Below, piece after piece: positions 24,484-33,246 of a stretch of 64,000 nt of DNA. The notes below the pieces were generated by a model. It was not told where the DNA came from. It made no database searches and saw only the letters and a list, made by a program, of their open reading frames with translations. The translations under genes and the position numbers were made by a program. The stretch comes from Sphaerimonospora cavernae (GTDB lineage: Bacteria; Actinomycetota; Actinomycetes; Streptosporangiales; Streptosporangiaceae). Positions within the stretch are counted from its first letter, which is position 1; each line of letters opens with the position of its first letter. The stretch is from contig NZ_JBHMQT010000003.1 in assembly GCF_042435035.1 (NCBI RefSeq), positions 310,001 through 374,000 of the forward strand. The letters are read 5' to 3'.

Positions 24484-26015
24484 CCGACGGCGACGGGCTC
24501 CTCGGCTCGGGTGGCGAGCGGGATCTCCTTGAGGAACAGCGCCACGAGCAGCGCGGCGGCGACGAACGGCAGGCTGGCGAGGAACACGTCGTCGATGGCC
24601 TCGGTGAAGGCGACCAGCACGTGCTCCTTCACTGGCGACGGGAGATGCTGGATGGCGGCGACGTTGTTGGCGTCGATCCCACCGGCCGGTGCCCGCCCGC
24701 CGAACTGCTCGGCCAGATAGTGGGTGAGCCGGCTGGTGAGCACGGCGCCCATGACGGCGGTGCCGATCGCGGCTCCCATCGAGCGGAAGAACGTGGCCGA
24801 GCTGGTCGCGGTGCCCATGTCCGACCGGTCCACCGCGTTCTGGATGGCCGTGACGACCGTCTGCATGGTGAACCCGAGCCCTGCGCCGAAGAGGTACGCG
24901 TAGATCGCGACCCGCCAGTACGGGGTGTCCACCTCGATGGTCGACAGCAGCCACAGCGCGATCAGGAGCACGGCGGCGCCGATGATGGGGAACCTCTTGT
25001 AGCGGCCGGTCCGGGTCATGAGGTTCCCCGAGGTGATCGAGGTGGAGAAGATGCCGAACACCGCGGGCAGCAGCGCCAGCCCCGACATGGTCGGCGACAT
25101 GCCCTGGACCGCCTGGAGATATACCGGCAGGAAGATCATGCCGCCGAACATCGCGAGCCCGCCCAGGAAGTTGAAGGCGTTGCCGACACTGAAGATCGAG
25201 TTGCGGAAGAGCCGCATCGGCAGGATCGGCTCGGCCGCCCGGAGCTCGACGAGCACGAACAGGGCCGCCAGCGACACGAATCCGGCGAGTAGCGCGAGGG
25301 CTCCTGGAGCGGTCCAGCCGAGCTCGCCGCCGGCCCAGTCGAGGTAGAGCAGGAAGCACGACACCCCGGCCACGATCACCGCGGCGCCCAGGTAGTCGAC
25401 CTTGTGTGCCCGCCGCACTGTGGGGATCTTCAGCGCGACCGAGGTCACGATCAGGGAGACCACGCCGATCGGGATGTTGATCCAGAAGATCCAGCGCCAG
25501 CCTGGGCCGTCGGTGAAGAAACCGCCGAGCAGCGGCCCCGCGACGCTGGACACGCCGAACACCGCGCCGAAATATCCCTGGTAGCGGCCGCGCTCACGGG
25601 GCGGGATCACGTCGCCGATGATGCTGAACGCCAGAGCCATGAGACCGCCGCCGCCCAGGCCCTGGAGCGCGCGGAACGCGATGAGCTGTCCGATGTTCTG
25701 GCTCAGCCCGGCCAGCGCGGAGCCGACGAGGAAGATCCCGATGGCGGTCTGGAAGATCATCCGCCTGCCGTACAGGTCGGAGATCTTGCCCCAGAGTGGG
25801 GTGGACGCCGTGGAGGTGAGCAGGTAGGCCGTCACCACCCATGACAGCTTGTCGAGGCCGCCGAGTTCGCTGACGATGCGCGGCAGGGCGGTGCCGACGA
25901 TGCTCTGGTCGAGCGCGGCCAGCAACATTCCCGCCGCCACTCCGGACAGCACGACAAGGATCTGACGGTGGGGCAGATATTCCGAGACTGTCTCGCGGTC
26001 TACACGAACGCTCAC
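24480..26015 (-). CDS. MFS drug exporter, DHA2 (EmrB/QacA) family, 14 TM
   Basis: Proton-driven multidrug efflux pump in the membrane. The 511-aa product has about 14 hydrophobic segments, motif C-like LDQSIVGTALPRI in TM1, motif A-like KISDLYGRRMIFQ after TM2, and GYFGAVFGVSSVAGPLLGGFF in TM5 (the antiporter motif). GTG 26015 follows GAGGAGGGAG. A 29-bp tandem duplication copies this ribosome site and start codon upstream, creating a small uORF whose stop overlaps the GTG. No local regulator is present. Confidence 0.9.
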   Translation of the reverse strand: MSVRVDRETVSEYLPHRQILVVLSGVAAGMLLAALDQSIVGTALPRIVSELGGLDKLSWVVTAYLLTSTASTPLWGKISDLYGRRMIFQTAIGIFLVGSALAGLSQNIGQLIAFRALQGLGGGGLMALAFSIIGDVIPPRERGRYQGYFGAVFGVSSVAGPLLGGFFTDGPGWRWIFWINIPIGVVSLIVTSVALKIPTVRRAHKVDYLGAAVIVAGVSCFLLYLDWAGGELGWTAPGALALLAGFVSLAALFVLVELRAAEPILPMRLFRNSIFSVGNAFNFLGGLAMFGGMIFLPVYLQAVQGMSPTMSGLALLPAVFGIFSTSITSGNLMTRTGRYKRFPIIGAAVLLIALWLLSTIEVDTPYWRVAIYAYLFGAGLGFTMQTVVTAIQNAVDRSDMGTATSSATFFRSMGAAIGTAVMGAVLTSRLTHYLAEQFGGRAPAGGIDANNVAAIQHLPSPVKEHVLVAFTEAIDDVFLASLPFVAAALLVALFLKEIPLATRAEEPVAVG

Positions 26016-26064
26016 GCAGGCTCCCTCCTCACCCGAATGCTCACGCAGGCTCCCTCCTCACCCG
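26005..26064. repeat. 29-bp tandem duplication carrying an RBS and start codon
   Basis: Two copies with a 29-bp period, sharing GCTCACGCAGGCTCCCTCCT and the next six bases (26010-26035 and 26039-26064). Each carries a reverse-strand ribosome site and GTG. Confidence 0.9.
26012..26044 (-). CDS. Ten-codon uORF ahead of MFS gene
   Basis: GTG 26044 starts a 10-residue frame (MSIRVRREPA) ending at TGA 26014-26012, which overlaps the MFS GTG as GTGA. It has its own copy of the GAGGAGGGAG ribosome site from a tandem duplication. This arrangement would couple MFS translation to uORF translation. Prediction only. Confidence 0.45.
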   Translation of the reverse strand: MSIRVRREPA

Positions 26065-26138
26065 GGTGTTCCCGGGACAGGCGACGGACAGAGCCACGCT
26101 ACCTTCCCGGTTCGGCTGTATCAGGAGGTTCGGCTTTA

Positions 26139-26837
26139 TCAGGAGGATTTACGGGCGGCCCGGGCCATCTCGACTTTCGCGCTGGCGGCGTACTTGTCGA
26201 CGTACTCCTGGCCGGACAGCTCCATCAGCGCATACATGATCTCGTCGGTGACCGCGCGCAGGACGAGGCGGTCGCCCTCCATGCCGTAGTAGCGGGAGAA
26301 GTCGAGCGGCTTGCCGTACCGGACGCCCGGGCGGATGCCGAATCGGGGGAACAGCCGGCCGGGCGGCATCATCTCGAACGTGTTGACCATGGCCCAGGGG
26401 ATCACCGGCGCACGGGACTCCAGCGCGAGCCGCGCGACACCGGTCTTGCCCTTGTAGAGCCGCCCGTCCGGAGAACGGGTGCCCTCCGGGTAAATGCCGA
26501 GCACCTGGTTCTCCCCAAGGACGCGCAGGCCGGTGCGGAGCGCGGCCTCGCTGGCCTTGCCGCCGGAGCGGTCGATCGGCACCGTGCCGACGCCGGAGAA
26601 GAAGGCCCGGCTGATCAGCCCCTTGAGTCCGCGGCCGGTGAAGTACTCGGCCTTACCCAAGGAGATCACCTTGCGCGGCAGGAACACGGCCCCGAAGAAG
26701 TGATCCGCGAACGACAGGTGGTTGCCGGCCAGGATCACCGGTCCTTCCTTCGGCACGTTCTCCACCCCCTCCGCCCACGGGCGGAAGACGAAATGGAGAA
26801 TCGGCCAGAGGATGGCCTTGACCACCCAGTAGAACAC
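26139..26837 (-). CDS. plsC: 1-acyl-sn-glycerol-3-phosphate acyltransferase
   Basis: Acylates lysophosphatidic acid at the membrane in phospholipid synthesis. The 232-aa product has the NHLSFADHFF (NHx4D) catalytic motif near residue 39, FFSGVGTVPIDR, the YPEGTRSPDG motif near residue 115 and VIPWAMVNT. GTG 26837 has a GAGGGGGG ribosome site. It is divergent from an esterase gene, and the pair suggests a lipid-metabolism locus. Confidence 0.92.
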   Translation of the reverse strand: MFYWVVKAILWPILHFVFRPWAEGVENVPKEGPVILAGNHLSFADHFFGAVFLPRKVISLGKAEYFTGRGLKGLISRAFFSGVGTVPIDRSGGKASEAALRTGLRVLGENQVLGIYPEGTRSPDGRLYKGKTGVARLALESRAPVIPWAMVNTFEMMPPGRLFPRFGIRPGVRYGKPLDFSRYYGMEGDRLVLRAVTDEIMYALMELSGQEYVDKYAASAKVEMARAARKSS

Positions 26838-26970
26838 GCGGGCACCCCCCTCGGGTAAGACGTGAAGTCATCTTCGCACGCCCCGCCCACTCGCACTAAC
26901 GATGCCTTACGTGGGACTATCGGGCGGTACACCCCACAGGATCGCTCCGGTGACAGGGAGGCTCACCCCC

Positions 26971-27735
26971 ATGCCAGTGCTGCCCGGCGCCGAGCCGTAC
27001 CACCACGAGGGGGGCGATGTCGGAGTTCTGCTGTGTCACGGATTCACCGGGTCGCCGCAGTCGATGCGCCCATGGGCCGAGCACCTCGCGGCGGCCGGGC
27101 TGACCGTGTCGCTCCCCCGGCTGCCCGGCCACGGCACGACATGGCAGGAGATGAGCCGGACGCGGTGGGAGGACTGGTACGCGGAGGTGGACAAGGCGTT
27201 CGCCGACCTGCGCGGCCGGTGCGCCGAGGCGTTCGTGATGGGCCTGTCCATGGGCGGCAGCCTGGCGCTGCGCCTGGCGGAGGTGCACCGCGACGCGGTC
27301 CAGGGAGTCGTGGTGGTCAACCCGTCCGTGGTCGGCGACACGCCGCTGCTGCGGCTGGCGCCTGTCGTGAAATGGGTCGTGCCCTCGATCCCCGGCGTGG
27401 CCGGCGACATCAAGAAGGCCGGCGTGGCCGAGCTCGGCTACACACGCACTCCGGTGCGCGCGGCGGCGACGCTCCCCCGGCTGTGGAAGCTCGTCCGGGC
27501 CGACATCCACAAGATCACCCAGCCGGTTCTGGTGTTCCACAGCCGCGACGACCATGTCGTAAAACCGGCGAGCACCGCGTTCCTCCGCGCCAGGATGGGG
27601 CAGAACCTGGAGATCAGGGAGTTGACCGACAGTTATCACGTCGCGACGCTCGACAACGACGCACCAATGATCTTCGAGGGCAGCCTCGACTTCATCCGCT
27701 CGCACGCCTCTGTACCCTTGACGAAGGACTTGTGA
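26971..27735 (+). CDS. Alpha/beta hydrolase (Est30-like carboxylesterase)
   Basis: Serine esterase or monoacylglycerol lipase, 254 aa. It has the oxyanion loop LLCHGFTGSPQSM, nucleophile elbow MGLSMGGSL, catalytic Asp in HSRDDHVV and His in DSYHVATLD, in the order of bacterial carboxylesterase Est30. ATG 26971 is chosen because the domain starts there; AGGGAGG lies 11 bases upstream, rather far. It has no signal peptide. Its neighbour on the other side, plsC, supports a role in acyl-lipid turnover; natural substrate unknown. Confidence 0.88.
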   Translation: MPVLPGAEPYHHEGGDVGVLLCHGFTGSPQSMRPWAEHLAAAGLTVSLPRLPGHGTTWQEMSRTRWEDWYAEVDKAFADLRGRCAEAFVMGLSMGGSLALRLAEVHRDAVQGVVVVNPSVVGDTPLLRLAPVVKWVVPSIPGVAGDIKKAGVAELGYTRTPVRAAATLPRLWKLVRADIHKITQPVLVFHSRDDHVVKPASTAFLRARMGQNLEIRELTDSYHVATLDNDAPMIFEGSLDFIRSHASVPLTKDL

Positions 27736-27747
27736 ACCGGGACCGAA

Positions 27748-28185
27748 GTGACGCCGCAGAGTGACGAGGACGAGGTCTGGCGTCAGATCGTCGCCTCATT
27801 CAATGAGACAGCCGAGGACGCCTCGGCCACGCAGCCATGGCCTGATCGGGAGAACGTCGCCGACGACGACAGCGAAACGCAGAGCGTGGACGCCTCAGAC
27901 GCCGGAAAGGCACCGGGAAAGGCGCCCTCGGAGGACGAGGATCACTACATCCCGCCGCCGCCACCGCCGCTCCCGCCCGCTGACCTCGTCAGCAGGCTCT
28001 CGTGGGTCGCGCTCTTCGGTGGCCCGGCCTACCTCTTACTCGCCGCGATGCTCGGCTGGTCGATGGACGGCTGGGTCGTCTTCGCCGCCGTGGCCGCCTT
28101 CATCGGGGGCTTCGTGACCCTGGTCGTCCGCATGGGCGACGGTCCCCCGACCGACTCCGGGTGGGACGACGGCGCGGTCGTGTGA
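27748..28185 (+). CDS. Small acidic two-TM membrane protein, unknown function
   Basis: 145 aa. An acidic, Ser/Asp-rich N-terminal half (1-70) and a proline run (PPPPPPLPP) are followed by two predicted TM helices (about 83-103 and 107-127) and a short acidic tail. GTG 27748 follows the esterase by 12 bp, so cotranscription is likely. Its last 157 bp overlap the end of the convergent propeller-like gene. No family function is recognised; similar proteins are conserved in actinobacteria. Confidence 0.75.
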   Translation: MTPQSDEDEVWRQIVASFNETAEDASATQPWPDRENVADDDSETQSVDASDAGKAPGKAPSEDEDHYIPPPPPPLPPADLVSRLSWVALFGGPAYLLLAAMLGWSMDGWVVFAAVAAFIGGFVTLVVRMGDGPPTDSGWDDGAVV

Positions 28186-29387
28186 CCTGCCCGTCCGGTC
28201 TGGTCCGGGTGGCCTGATGGCGGGCCGAACCGTTCGACGAGGTCGGTGTAGTGGCCCTTCGCGTCGAGCACGTGCCCGACGGCCACCGTGAGACCGGTGA
28301 CGTGCGCGACCGCCTGCAGCCGCACCGTCCGTTCGCCCACGTCACCCTTCTGGGGCGGGGCCTGGCCGCGGATGACCGTCCACCTGGAACCGCTGCGGCG
28401 CAGCAGAAAGCCCTCGGCCGGGTGCGCCGGGTCGTAGCCGGCCGCCCAGAACGTCCCGTCCCCGTCACCGGTCACGCCGTACAACTCCGCCTGGCCGGGC
28501 AGCGTCTTACCCCGGGACCGCGCCTTGCCGTCGGAGCGGGGGCGCTCGCGGGACCATTCCTTGCCGTCCCACCTGAGCACGAGCGGCGCGATCGTGTCGT
28601 CGTCGCCCTCGTAGACCCCGCCTACGGCGATCGCGCGTTTGCGGCTCTGGGCGTAGACGTCCCGCAGAAATCCGCCCTTGATCTCCGGCAGGTCCACCGG
28701 CTTCCACCGGCCGCCGGACAGCCGCATCATCAGCGGCCGGCTGCCGGAGTCGCCGACCGCCCATCCGTCGGACTTCCCCGCCAGGGCCACGCCGTACATG
28801 ATGCCGTCAGGCCCACTCCTGGTGGTCCAGCCCTTGCCCGCACCGCCGCTCACCGCCATGAAGGCCCTGCCGCCCCGGCTGCCGACCGTCACTACCCTGC
28901 CGAGGGAGGCGGCCACGGCACCGAGCCAGTCACCCACGCGGAACTGCGGCACGTCGACCCGGTCGAACCCGCCCGGCGATCCCTTCGCCACGTACGGCAG
29001 GCCGTCGTGTCCGTCTCCCACCACCCAGATCTCACTCGGCGAAACGGCGGCGACCGACCGCAGATGCCCGGCCCCGGTGGCGTCCCCGCGGATGGCCACG
29101 TCGGTCCAGGAGACACCGTTCCAGTGCGTGATCACACCGCGGTTGCGCCAGGTGTCCCACACGTTCTGCTGGCCCACGGCCCAGATGTCCTTGGCCGACA
29201 GGCCCGCGACATCCGACAGCGAGGCGTCCCCGGCGAACCTGCCGGTGGAGGCGCCCTGGGCGACCTCGTCCGGCTGGACATGTGTGTGCGCGTGCGCCAC
29301 CGGTGTGGCGCGTAGGAGATGTCCGGCCAGCAGGCCGGCGAACAGCACGCACCGCGGCACCGCACACCGTTTCCGACGGCGGGTCAT
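28029..29387 (-). CDS. Secreted beta-propeller-like protein with antisense-overlapping tail
   Basis: 452 aa. It has an N-terminal signal peptide (MTRRRKRC, then a hydrophobic stretch, cleavage near AHAH) and repeated blade-like units with IWAVG, EIWVVGDG, DGWAVGD and FWAAGYD, as in secreted WD/YCF48-like propellers. The recognisable domain ends at about residue 385 (LVERFGPP). The last 60 or so residues are low-complexity Pro/Ser/Thr/Lys sequence encoded opposite the membrane segments of the neighbouring gene, so the original stop may have been lost. Function is not known. Confidence 0.75.
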   Translation of the reverse strand: MTRRRKRCAVPRCVLFAGLLAGHLLRATPVAHAHTHVQPDEVAQGASTGRFAGDASLSDVAGLSAKDIWAVGQQNVWDTWRNRGVITHWNGVSWTDVAIRGDATGAGHLRSVAAVSPSEIWVVGDGHDGLPYVAKGSPGGFDRVDVPQFRVGDWLGAVAASLGRVVTVGSRGGRAFMAVSGGAGKGWTTRSGPDGIMYGVALAGKSDGWAVGDSGSRPLMMRLSGGRWKPVDLPEIKGGFLRDVYAQSRKRAIAVGGVYEGDDDTIAPLVLRWDGKEWSRERPRSDGKARSRGKTLPGQAELYGVTGDGDGTFWAAGYDPAHPAEGFLLRRSGSRWTVIRGQAPPQKGDVGERTVRLQAVAHVTGLTVAVGHVLDAKGHYTDLVERFGPPSGHPDQTGRAGHTTAPSSHPESVGGPSPMRTTRVTKPPMKAATAAKTTQPSIDQPSIAASKR

Positions 29388-29447
29388 CTCACAGATCGTA
29401 CGTGGACCGGTGCACGGCCGCGACCTGACCGGGCCGCCCGGGGCCCG

Positions 29448-30134
29448 TCACAGGGGGCGCAGATCGGCGACGACCGGGCGGTGATCGCTGGCGGCGCGCA
29501 GGTCGCCGGGTGGAACGTCCGGGCAACCGCACGAGACCACCGACAGCCCGGCGCCGGCGAAGACCGCGTCGATCCGCCTGCCGGGGGCGCGGGCCGGGAA
29601 TGTCGCGCCGTCGCCGCCCTCACCGATGAAGCAGTCCGCGTAGCGGCCGGTGAGGTAACGCCAGGCCGGATCACCGGGCTGCTCGTTGATGTCCCCGGCC
29701 AGCACCGGTAGCGCCCCGAACCGGCGGGCGGTCCGCTCCAGGATCGGCACGATCTGGGTCGCGTGGCGCAGCCGGGCCCCCGCGACCAGGTCGAGGTGCG
29801 CCGAACACACGGCGTACCGCGTGCGCTCTTTCTCCACGACCGCGACGGCGACCGCCCGCCACTCCAGCCCCGCGAACCAGCGCAGCCGCCGGCCGCTCCC
29901 GTGCAGGAGCCGTACGGTCGGGCCCACGAACACCGCGACCCCGCCGACGCGCCCGCCCGCCGCGACCGACATCCCGGCGTCGCGGGCGAGTTCGCGGCGC
30001 CGACGCCGCCAGCGCAGAAGGCGGGGGGCTTCCTGGAGACACAGCACGTCGGGCCGGAACGCCCTGATCACCCTGACCAGGGCGGCCCGATCATCCCGCA
30101 GGGATCGGATGTTGTACGTGGCGACTCGCAACAC
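29448..30134 (-). CDS. Endonuclease/exonuclease/phosphatase family protein
   Basis: 228-aa member of the EEP superfamily (DNase I-like, sphingomyelinase-like metallo-phosphoesterases). It has ATYNIRSL at the start, VLCLQEAP with the metal-binding Glu, CSAHLDLV, LAGDINEQPGD, RRIDAVFAG and the final ASDHRPVVADL with catalytic Asp-His. No signal peptide. It follows the glucokinase gene by 16 bp and probably closes the SRPBCC-ArsA-DUF5304-ROK transcript. Substrate cannot be told. Confidence 0.88.
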   Translation of the reverse strand: MLRVATYNIRSLRDDRAALVRVIRAFRPDVLCLQEAPRLLRWRRRRRELARDAGMSVAAGGRVGGVAVFVGPTVRLLHGSGRRLRWFAGLEWRAVAVAVVEKERTRYAVCSAHLDLVAGARLRHATQIVPILERTARRFGALPVLAGDINEQPGDPAWRYLTGRYADCFIGEGGDGATFPARAPGRRIDAVFAGAGLSVVSCGCPDVPPGDLRAASDHRPVVADLRPL

Positions 30135-30150
30135 GCGGATGCTCGCGTGC

Positions 30151-31095
30151 TCAGCGGCGCCGGGCGAGGTCCGCCGCCCCGACCACCCCGGCGGACGGGC
30201 CCAGCTCGGCGACCCTGATCTCGGCCGGCGGACGGTGGCCGCGGCCGGTGAGCCGCTCGGCGAAACCGGCGCGGACGTTGTCCAGGAACAGGTCGGCCGC
30301 GCCGGAGACGCCGCCCCCTATGACGAAACGGCCGGGGTCGAGCACGGCGGCCATGTCGGCGAGGCCCTGGGCGAGCCATCCGGCCAGCCCGTCGAACGCC
30401 GCCTGGGCGGCCGGGTCGCCGCGGCGGGCCGCCTCGGTCACGTGCTCGCCCTGGATGCCGTCCGCCGACCCGCCGGCGAGTTCGAGCAGATGCGGCGCCG
30501 ACGACGGGTCGGCCTCGGCGGCCCACCTGGCGTCGGCCAGCAGCGCGGTCCCGCTGGCGTACCTCTCCCAGCAGCCGAGGTTGCCGCAGCCGCAGGGGCG
30601 GCCACCGGGCACCACCTGGGTGTGGCCGAACTCGGCGCCCATCCCCCACCTGCCGCGGTAGAGCTCGCCGGCCAGCACGATGCCGCCGCCGATGCCGGTG
30701 CCGATCGTCACGCACACCACGTGGCTCTCTCCCCGGCCGGCCCCGAAGCGGTACTCGCCCCACGCCATGGCGTTGGCATCGTTCTCGACCACCACGGGCA
30801 GGCCCACGAGCTCGCCGACCTTCTTGCGCAGCGGCTCCTCCCGCCAGGCGAGGTTGGGCGCGAAGCGGATGACCGACCTGGTCTCGTCCACGAATCCCGC
30901 GGCCCCCACCCCGACGGCCGCCACCACGTGCCGCGAGGCGAGCTCGGACACCGCGTCGGCGATGGTCAGGGCGACCTTCTCGGCGCTGCCGGCCGGCGTG
31001 TGCCGCAGGGTCCGATCGAGGATGTCGCCATCCTCGTCGACGACTCCGGAGGCGATCTTGGTGCCGCCGACGTCCACGCCGATGGTCAGCGCCAT
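30151..31095 (-). CDS. glkA: ROK-family glucokinase
   Basis: Phosphorylates glucose with ATP (or polyphosphate). The 314-aa product has the phosphate motif IGVDVGGTKIASGVVD, VENDANAMAWGEY, TIGTGIGGGIVLAGELYRG, the ROK signature EFGHTQVV followed by the zinc-binding CGCGNLGCWE. The length and motifs match Streptomyces GlkA rather than ROK repressors, since there is no N-terminal HTH. It lies 24 bp downstream of the DUF5304-like gene in a leftward operon. Confidence 0.92.
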   Translation of the reverse strand: MALTIGVDVGGTKIASGVVDEDGDILDRTLRHTPAGSAEKVALTIADAVSELASRHVVAAVGVGAAGFVDETRSVIRFAPNLAWREEPLRKKVGELVGLPVVVENDANAMAWGEYRFGAGRGESHVVCVTIGTGIGGGIVLAGELYRGRWGMGAEFGHTQVVPGGRPCGCGNLGCWERYASGTALLADARWAAEADPSSAPHLLELAGGSADGIQGEHVTEAARRGDPAAQAAFDGLAGWLAQGLADMAAVLDPGRFVIGGGVSGAADLFLDNVRAGFAERLTGRGHRPPAEIRVAELGPSAGVVGAADLARRR

Positions 31096-31119
31096 GCCGC
31101 GGTTCCTCTCTGATCTTCT

Positions 31120-31560
31120 CTAACCGAGGTCGATGTGCTCCACCCGCCTGTCGTCCGGACGGGAGTCATCCGGCTGCGAACGCTGCAGGGACTCGACCAT
31201 CTGCCGGAACGCCGTGACCAGCTCGCCGCCGGCCGCCATCAGGTGACCGGTGAAGTCGCCGCCCACGCCGTGCTCCCGGCTGTGGTCGCGCTGGGCGGCG
31301 ATCACTCGACAAATAGGGCAGGCGCGGCAAATGTACTCCTCGTCGTGATTCTCGGCGACCGCCTCGCTCCAGACGTCGTCGGTACGGCTGCCGCCGCCGG
31401 AGCCGAAGGCCGCACCGAACCCGCTCATACCGCCCTTCACCAACCCCTTGCCGAGCTCGCGGCCCACCCGCTGCTGGACGGCGTCGAACAGCTTCAGCGC
31501 CTCCTCGGCCGCCGAGCCGAGCGGGTTGGTCTTGCGGGTTTCGTCATTGATATCCGTCAT
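31120..31560 (-). CDS. DUF5304-like protein with paired cysteines
   Basis: 146 aa. N-terminal amphipathic helices (LGSAAEEALKLFDAVQQRVGR), a Gly-rich central loop, then YICRACPICRV, a C-x2-C-x2-C arrangement that could bind metal, followed by HLMAAGGELVTAFRQM. ATG 31560 follows AGGAGGGG and overlaps the ArsA-like stop (ATGA), so translation is coupled. The gene is conserved beside ArsA-like and SRPBCC genes in actinobacteria (from memory), but function is unknown. Confidence 0.82.
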   Translation of the reverse strand: MTDINDETRKTNPLGSAAEEALKLFDAVQQRVGRELGKGLVKGGMSGFGAAFGSGGGSRTDDVWSEAVAENHDEEYICRACPICRVIAAQRDHSREHGVGGDFTGHLMAAGGELVTAFRQMVESLQRSQPDDSRPDDRRVEHIDLG

Positions 31561-32723
31561 CTCGCCCCTCCTGCCTCGAACCGTACCCGGAGGACGCCGC
31601 CGCGGAGTGCCGCCGAGGCGATCTTTCTCCGGGACAGGGCCGCCGGAAGCGTGATGACGCGGCGGTAGGAACCGGCCGTGATGATCAGGTCGTAGCCCTT
31701 GCGGGCCAGATCGACGTCGTCCCGGTCGGCGAGTGGCAGCGCCAGGGCGAGTTCGTCGGCCGTCATCCGCATCGGGGGCGCGATGCGGGGACGGGCGAAG
31801 GGGTCGTCGCCACCGTACAGTTCCTCGCCGAGCCGGGCGAGCGCCACCGGGCCGACCGGCTCGGCGGGAAGGTAGGGCGCGATCCGGACGGGCAGCGGAG
31901 CGAACGACTCGTGCACGACGTCGAGTTGCCGTGCCTGTGCCTGCGCCCACGTCCGCCGCCACTCGTCGGCGCCGTCGGCGGGGAAGACCCGATTGGCGAT
32001 CACGCCGTCCACCCGGTAGCCGTACAGGCTGAGCGAGGTGAACGTGCGGCGGGCCTCGGCGACGACGACGGCCTCGGGGGTCAGCACGAGCCGCACCGAG
32101 GCGTCCTCGCCGGTGAGCAGTTCACGGACCTCGAGCAACCCCCGGTGCAGCCGCTCTCCGGCGGAGATCACCTCCCCTTCGGGGGCGCTGACCCGCGCGA
32201 CCCGCCGGATGACCGGCGACACCACCCCGAGCAGCCGCCTGCCGAGCGGGAGCAGACGGTTGACATGCCAGTCGAGCGCCTCCGGCAGGGCGAGCAGGCG
32301 CAGCGTCTCGGCGGTGGGGGCGCAGTCCACCACGAGCACGTCCCACCCGCCGGAGCGGGCCTGCTCGCGCAACTCCAGGAGCGCGATGACCTCCTCGGCC
32401 CCCGGCAGCACGGTGAGCTCCTCGGAGGTGATCTCGTCGAGGCCCAGCTCCCCCAGCACCCTGCCCGCGTAGTCGCGCAGTTCACCCCAGTGCCGCTCGA
32501 GCGACTTCTGAGTGTCGACCTGCTGGAGGTAGAGCCCGGGGGCCGCCTCGACCGGCTCGGGCTCTCCGGAGGCGGGCGCGGCGAGCGCGTCGGCGAGCGA
32601 GTGCGCCGTGTCCGTGGAGACGACCAGCGCCTTCAGCCCTCGCCGGGCGGCGAGCATGGCGGTGGCGGCGGCCGCCGTGGTCTTGCCGACTCCGCCCTTG
32701 CCTGTGAAGAGGAGGACCCTCAT
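31557..32723 (-). CDS. ArsA/GET3-family ATPase
   Basis: Cytoplasmic P-loop ATPase of the ArsA/Get3 clan, 388 aa. It has the deviant Walker A FTGKGGVGKTT (residues 6-16), switch-like VVSTDTAHSLADAL, DTQKSLERHW, VVDCAPTAETLRLLALPEAL and a C-terminal MADELALALPL segment. The arsenite-binding Cys triad of true ArsA is not evident, so arsenic transport is unlikely. It overlaps genes on both sides by 4 bp. Possible client-protein or lipid-related role with the SRPBCC partner is inference. Confidence 0.9.
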   Translation of the reverse strand: MRVLLFTGKGGVGKTTAAAATAMLAARRGLKALVVSTDTAHSLADALAAPASGEPEPVEAAPGLYLQQVDTQKSLERHWGELRDYAGRVLGELGLDEITSEELTVLPGAEEVIALLELREQARSGGWDVLVVDCAPTAETLRLLALPEALDWHVNRLLPLGRRLLGVVSPVIRRVARVSAPEGEVISAGERLHRGLLEVRELLTGEDASVRLVLTPEAVVVAEARRTFTSLSLYGYRVDGVIANRVFPADGADEWRRTWAQAQARQLDVVHESFAPLPVRIAPYLPAEPVGPVALARLGEELYGGDDPFARPRIAPPMRMTADELALALPLADRDDVDLARKGYDLIITAGSYRRVITLPAALSRRKIASAALRGGVLRVRFEAGGAR

Positions 32724-33160
32724 CGGCCCTCGACGCGGCGCCTGAGCCCCTTGAGCGCGGTGTCGATGATGACCTTCTCGGCTCTGCGCTTGATCATGCC
32801 GATCATGGGGACCTTCAGGTCCACCGCGAGCTCGTAGATCACCTCGATGCCGTCGCCGGACGTGTCGGCCAGCCGGTAGCCGCCTGTCAGGGCGGAGACC
32901 ATCCGCCCGCCCTCGGCGATGCGCCAGCTCACCCCCGCGTCGCCGTCCCAGTCATAGGCCAGGACGTACTCGTCGCTGATGACGCCCGCGTCGAGGACGA
33001 ACCGGACCCGGGAGGCCCGGCCGTCGTCTCCCGTCTCCAAAATCTCCGCCGACTTCACCTGGCCCGCCCACTCCGGGTAGGCGGCGAAGTCCGCGATCAC
33101 CGCCATCACGGACGACCGGGCGGCGCCGATCGTGATGCTCGAGGAGGTGCGATCAGCCAT
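32720..33160 (-). CDS. SRPBCC (START-like) family protein
   Basis: 146-aa hydrophobic-ligand-binding fold: SSSITIGAARSSVMAVIADFAAYPEWAGQVKSAEIL at the start, a beta-sheet core and a long C-terminal helix MIGMIKRRAEKVIIDTALKGLRRRVE, as in polyketide cyclase/COQ10-type proteins. ATG 33160 is preferred although GTG six codons earlier is possible. It is the first gene of the five-gene leftward transcript (SRPBCC, ArsA-like, DUF5304-like, glkA, EEP). Ligand unknown. Confidence 0.88.
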   Translation of the reverse strand: MADRTSSSITIGAARSSVMAVIADFAAYPEWAGQVKSAEILETGDDGRASRVRFVLDAGVISDEYVLAYDWDGDAGVSWRIAEGGRMVSALTGGYRLADTSGDGIEVIYELAVDLKVPMIGMIKRRAEKVIIDTALKGLRRRVEGR

Positions 33161-33246
33161 GCGCCAACCGTACTTCACGATCCATGCTGAACTGGTGTGC
33201 CCGGGCCGTGTGAATACCGCTGGAATTCCGGTGTGCACACCTGTTT

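Noticed and set aside
31557..32723. Arsenite efflux ATPase ArsA
   Set aside because: No ArsB, ArsR or ArsC neighbours and no arsenite-ligand cysteines are evident; kept as ArsA/GET3-family only.
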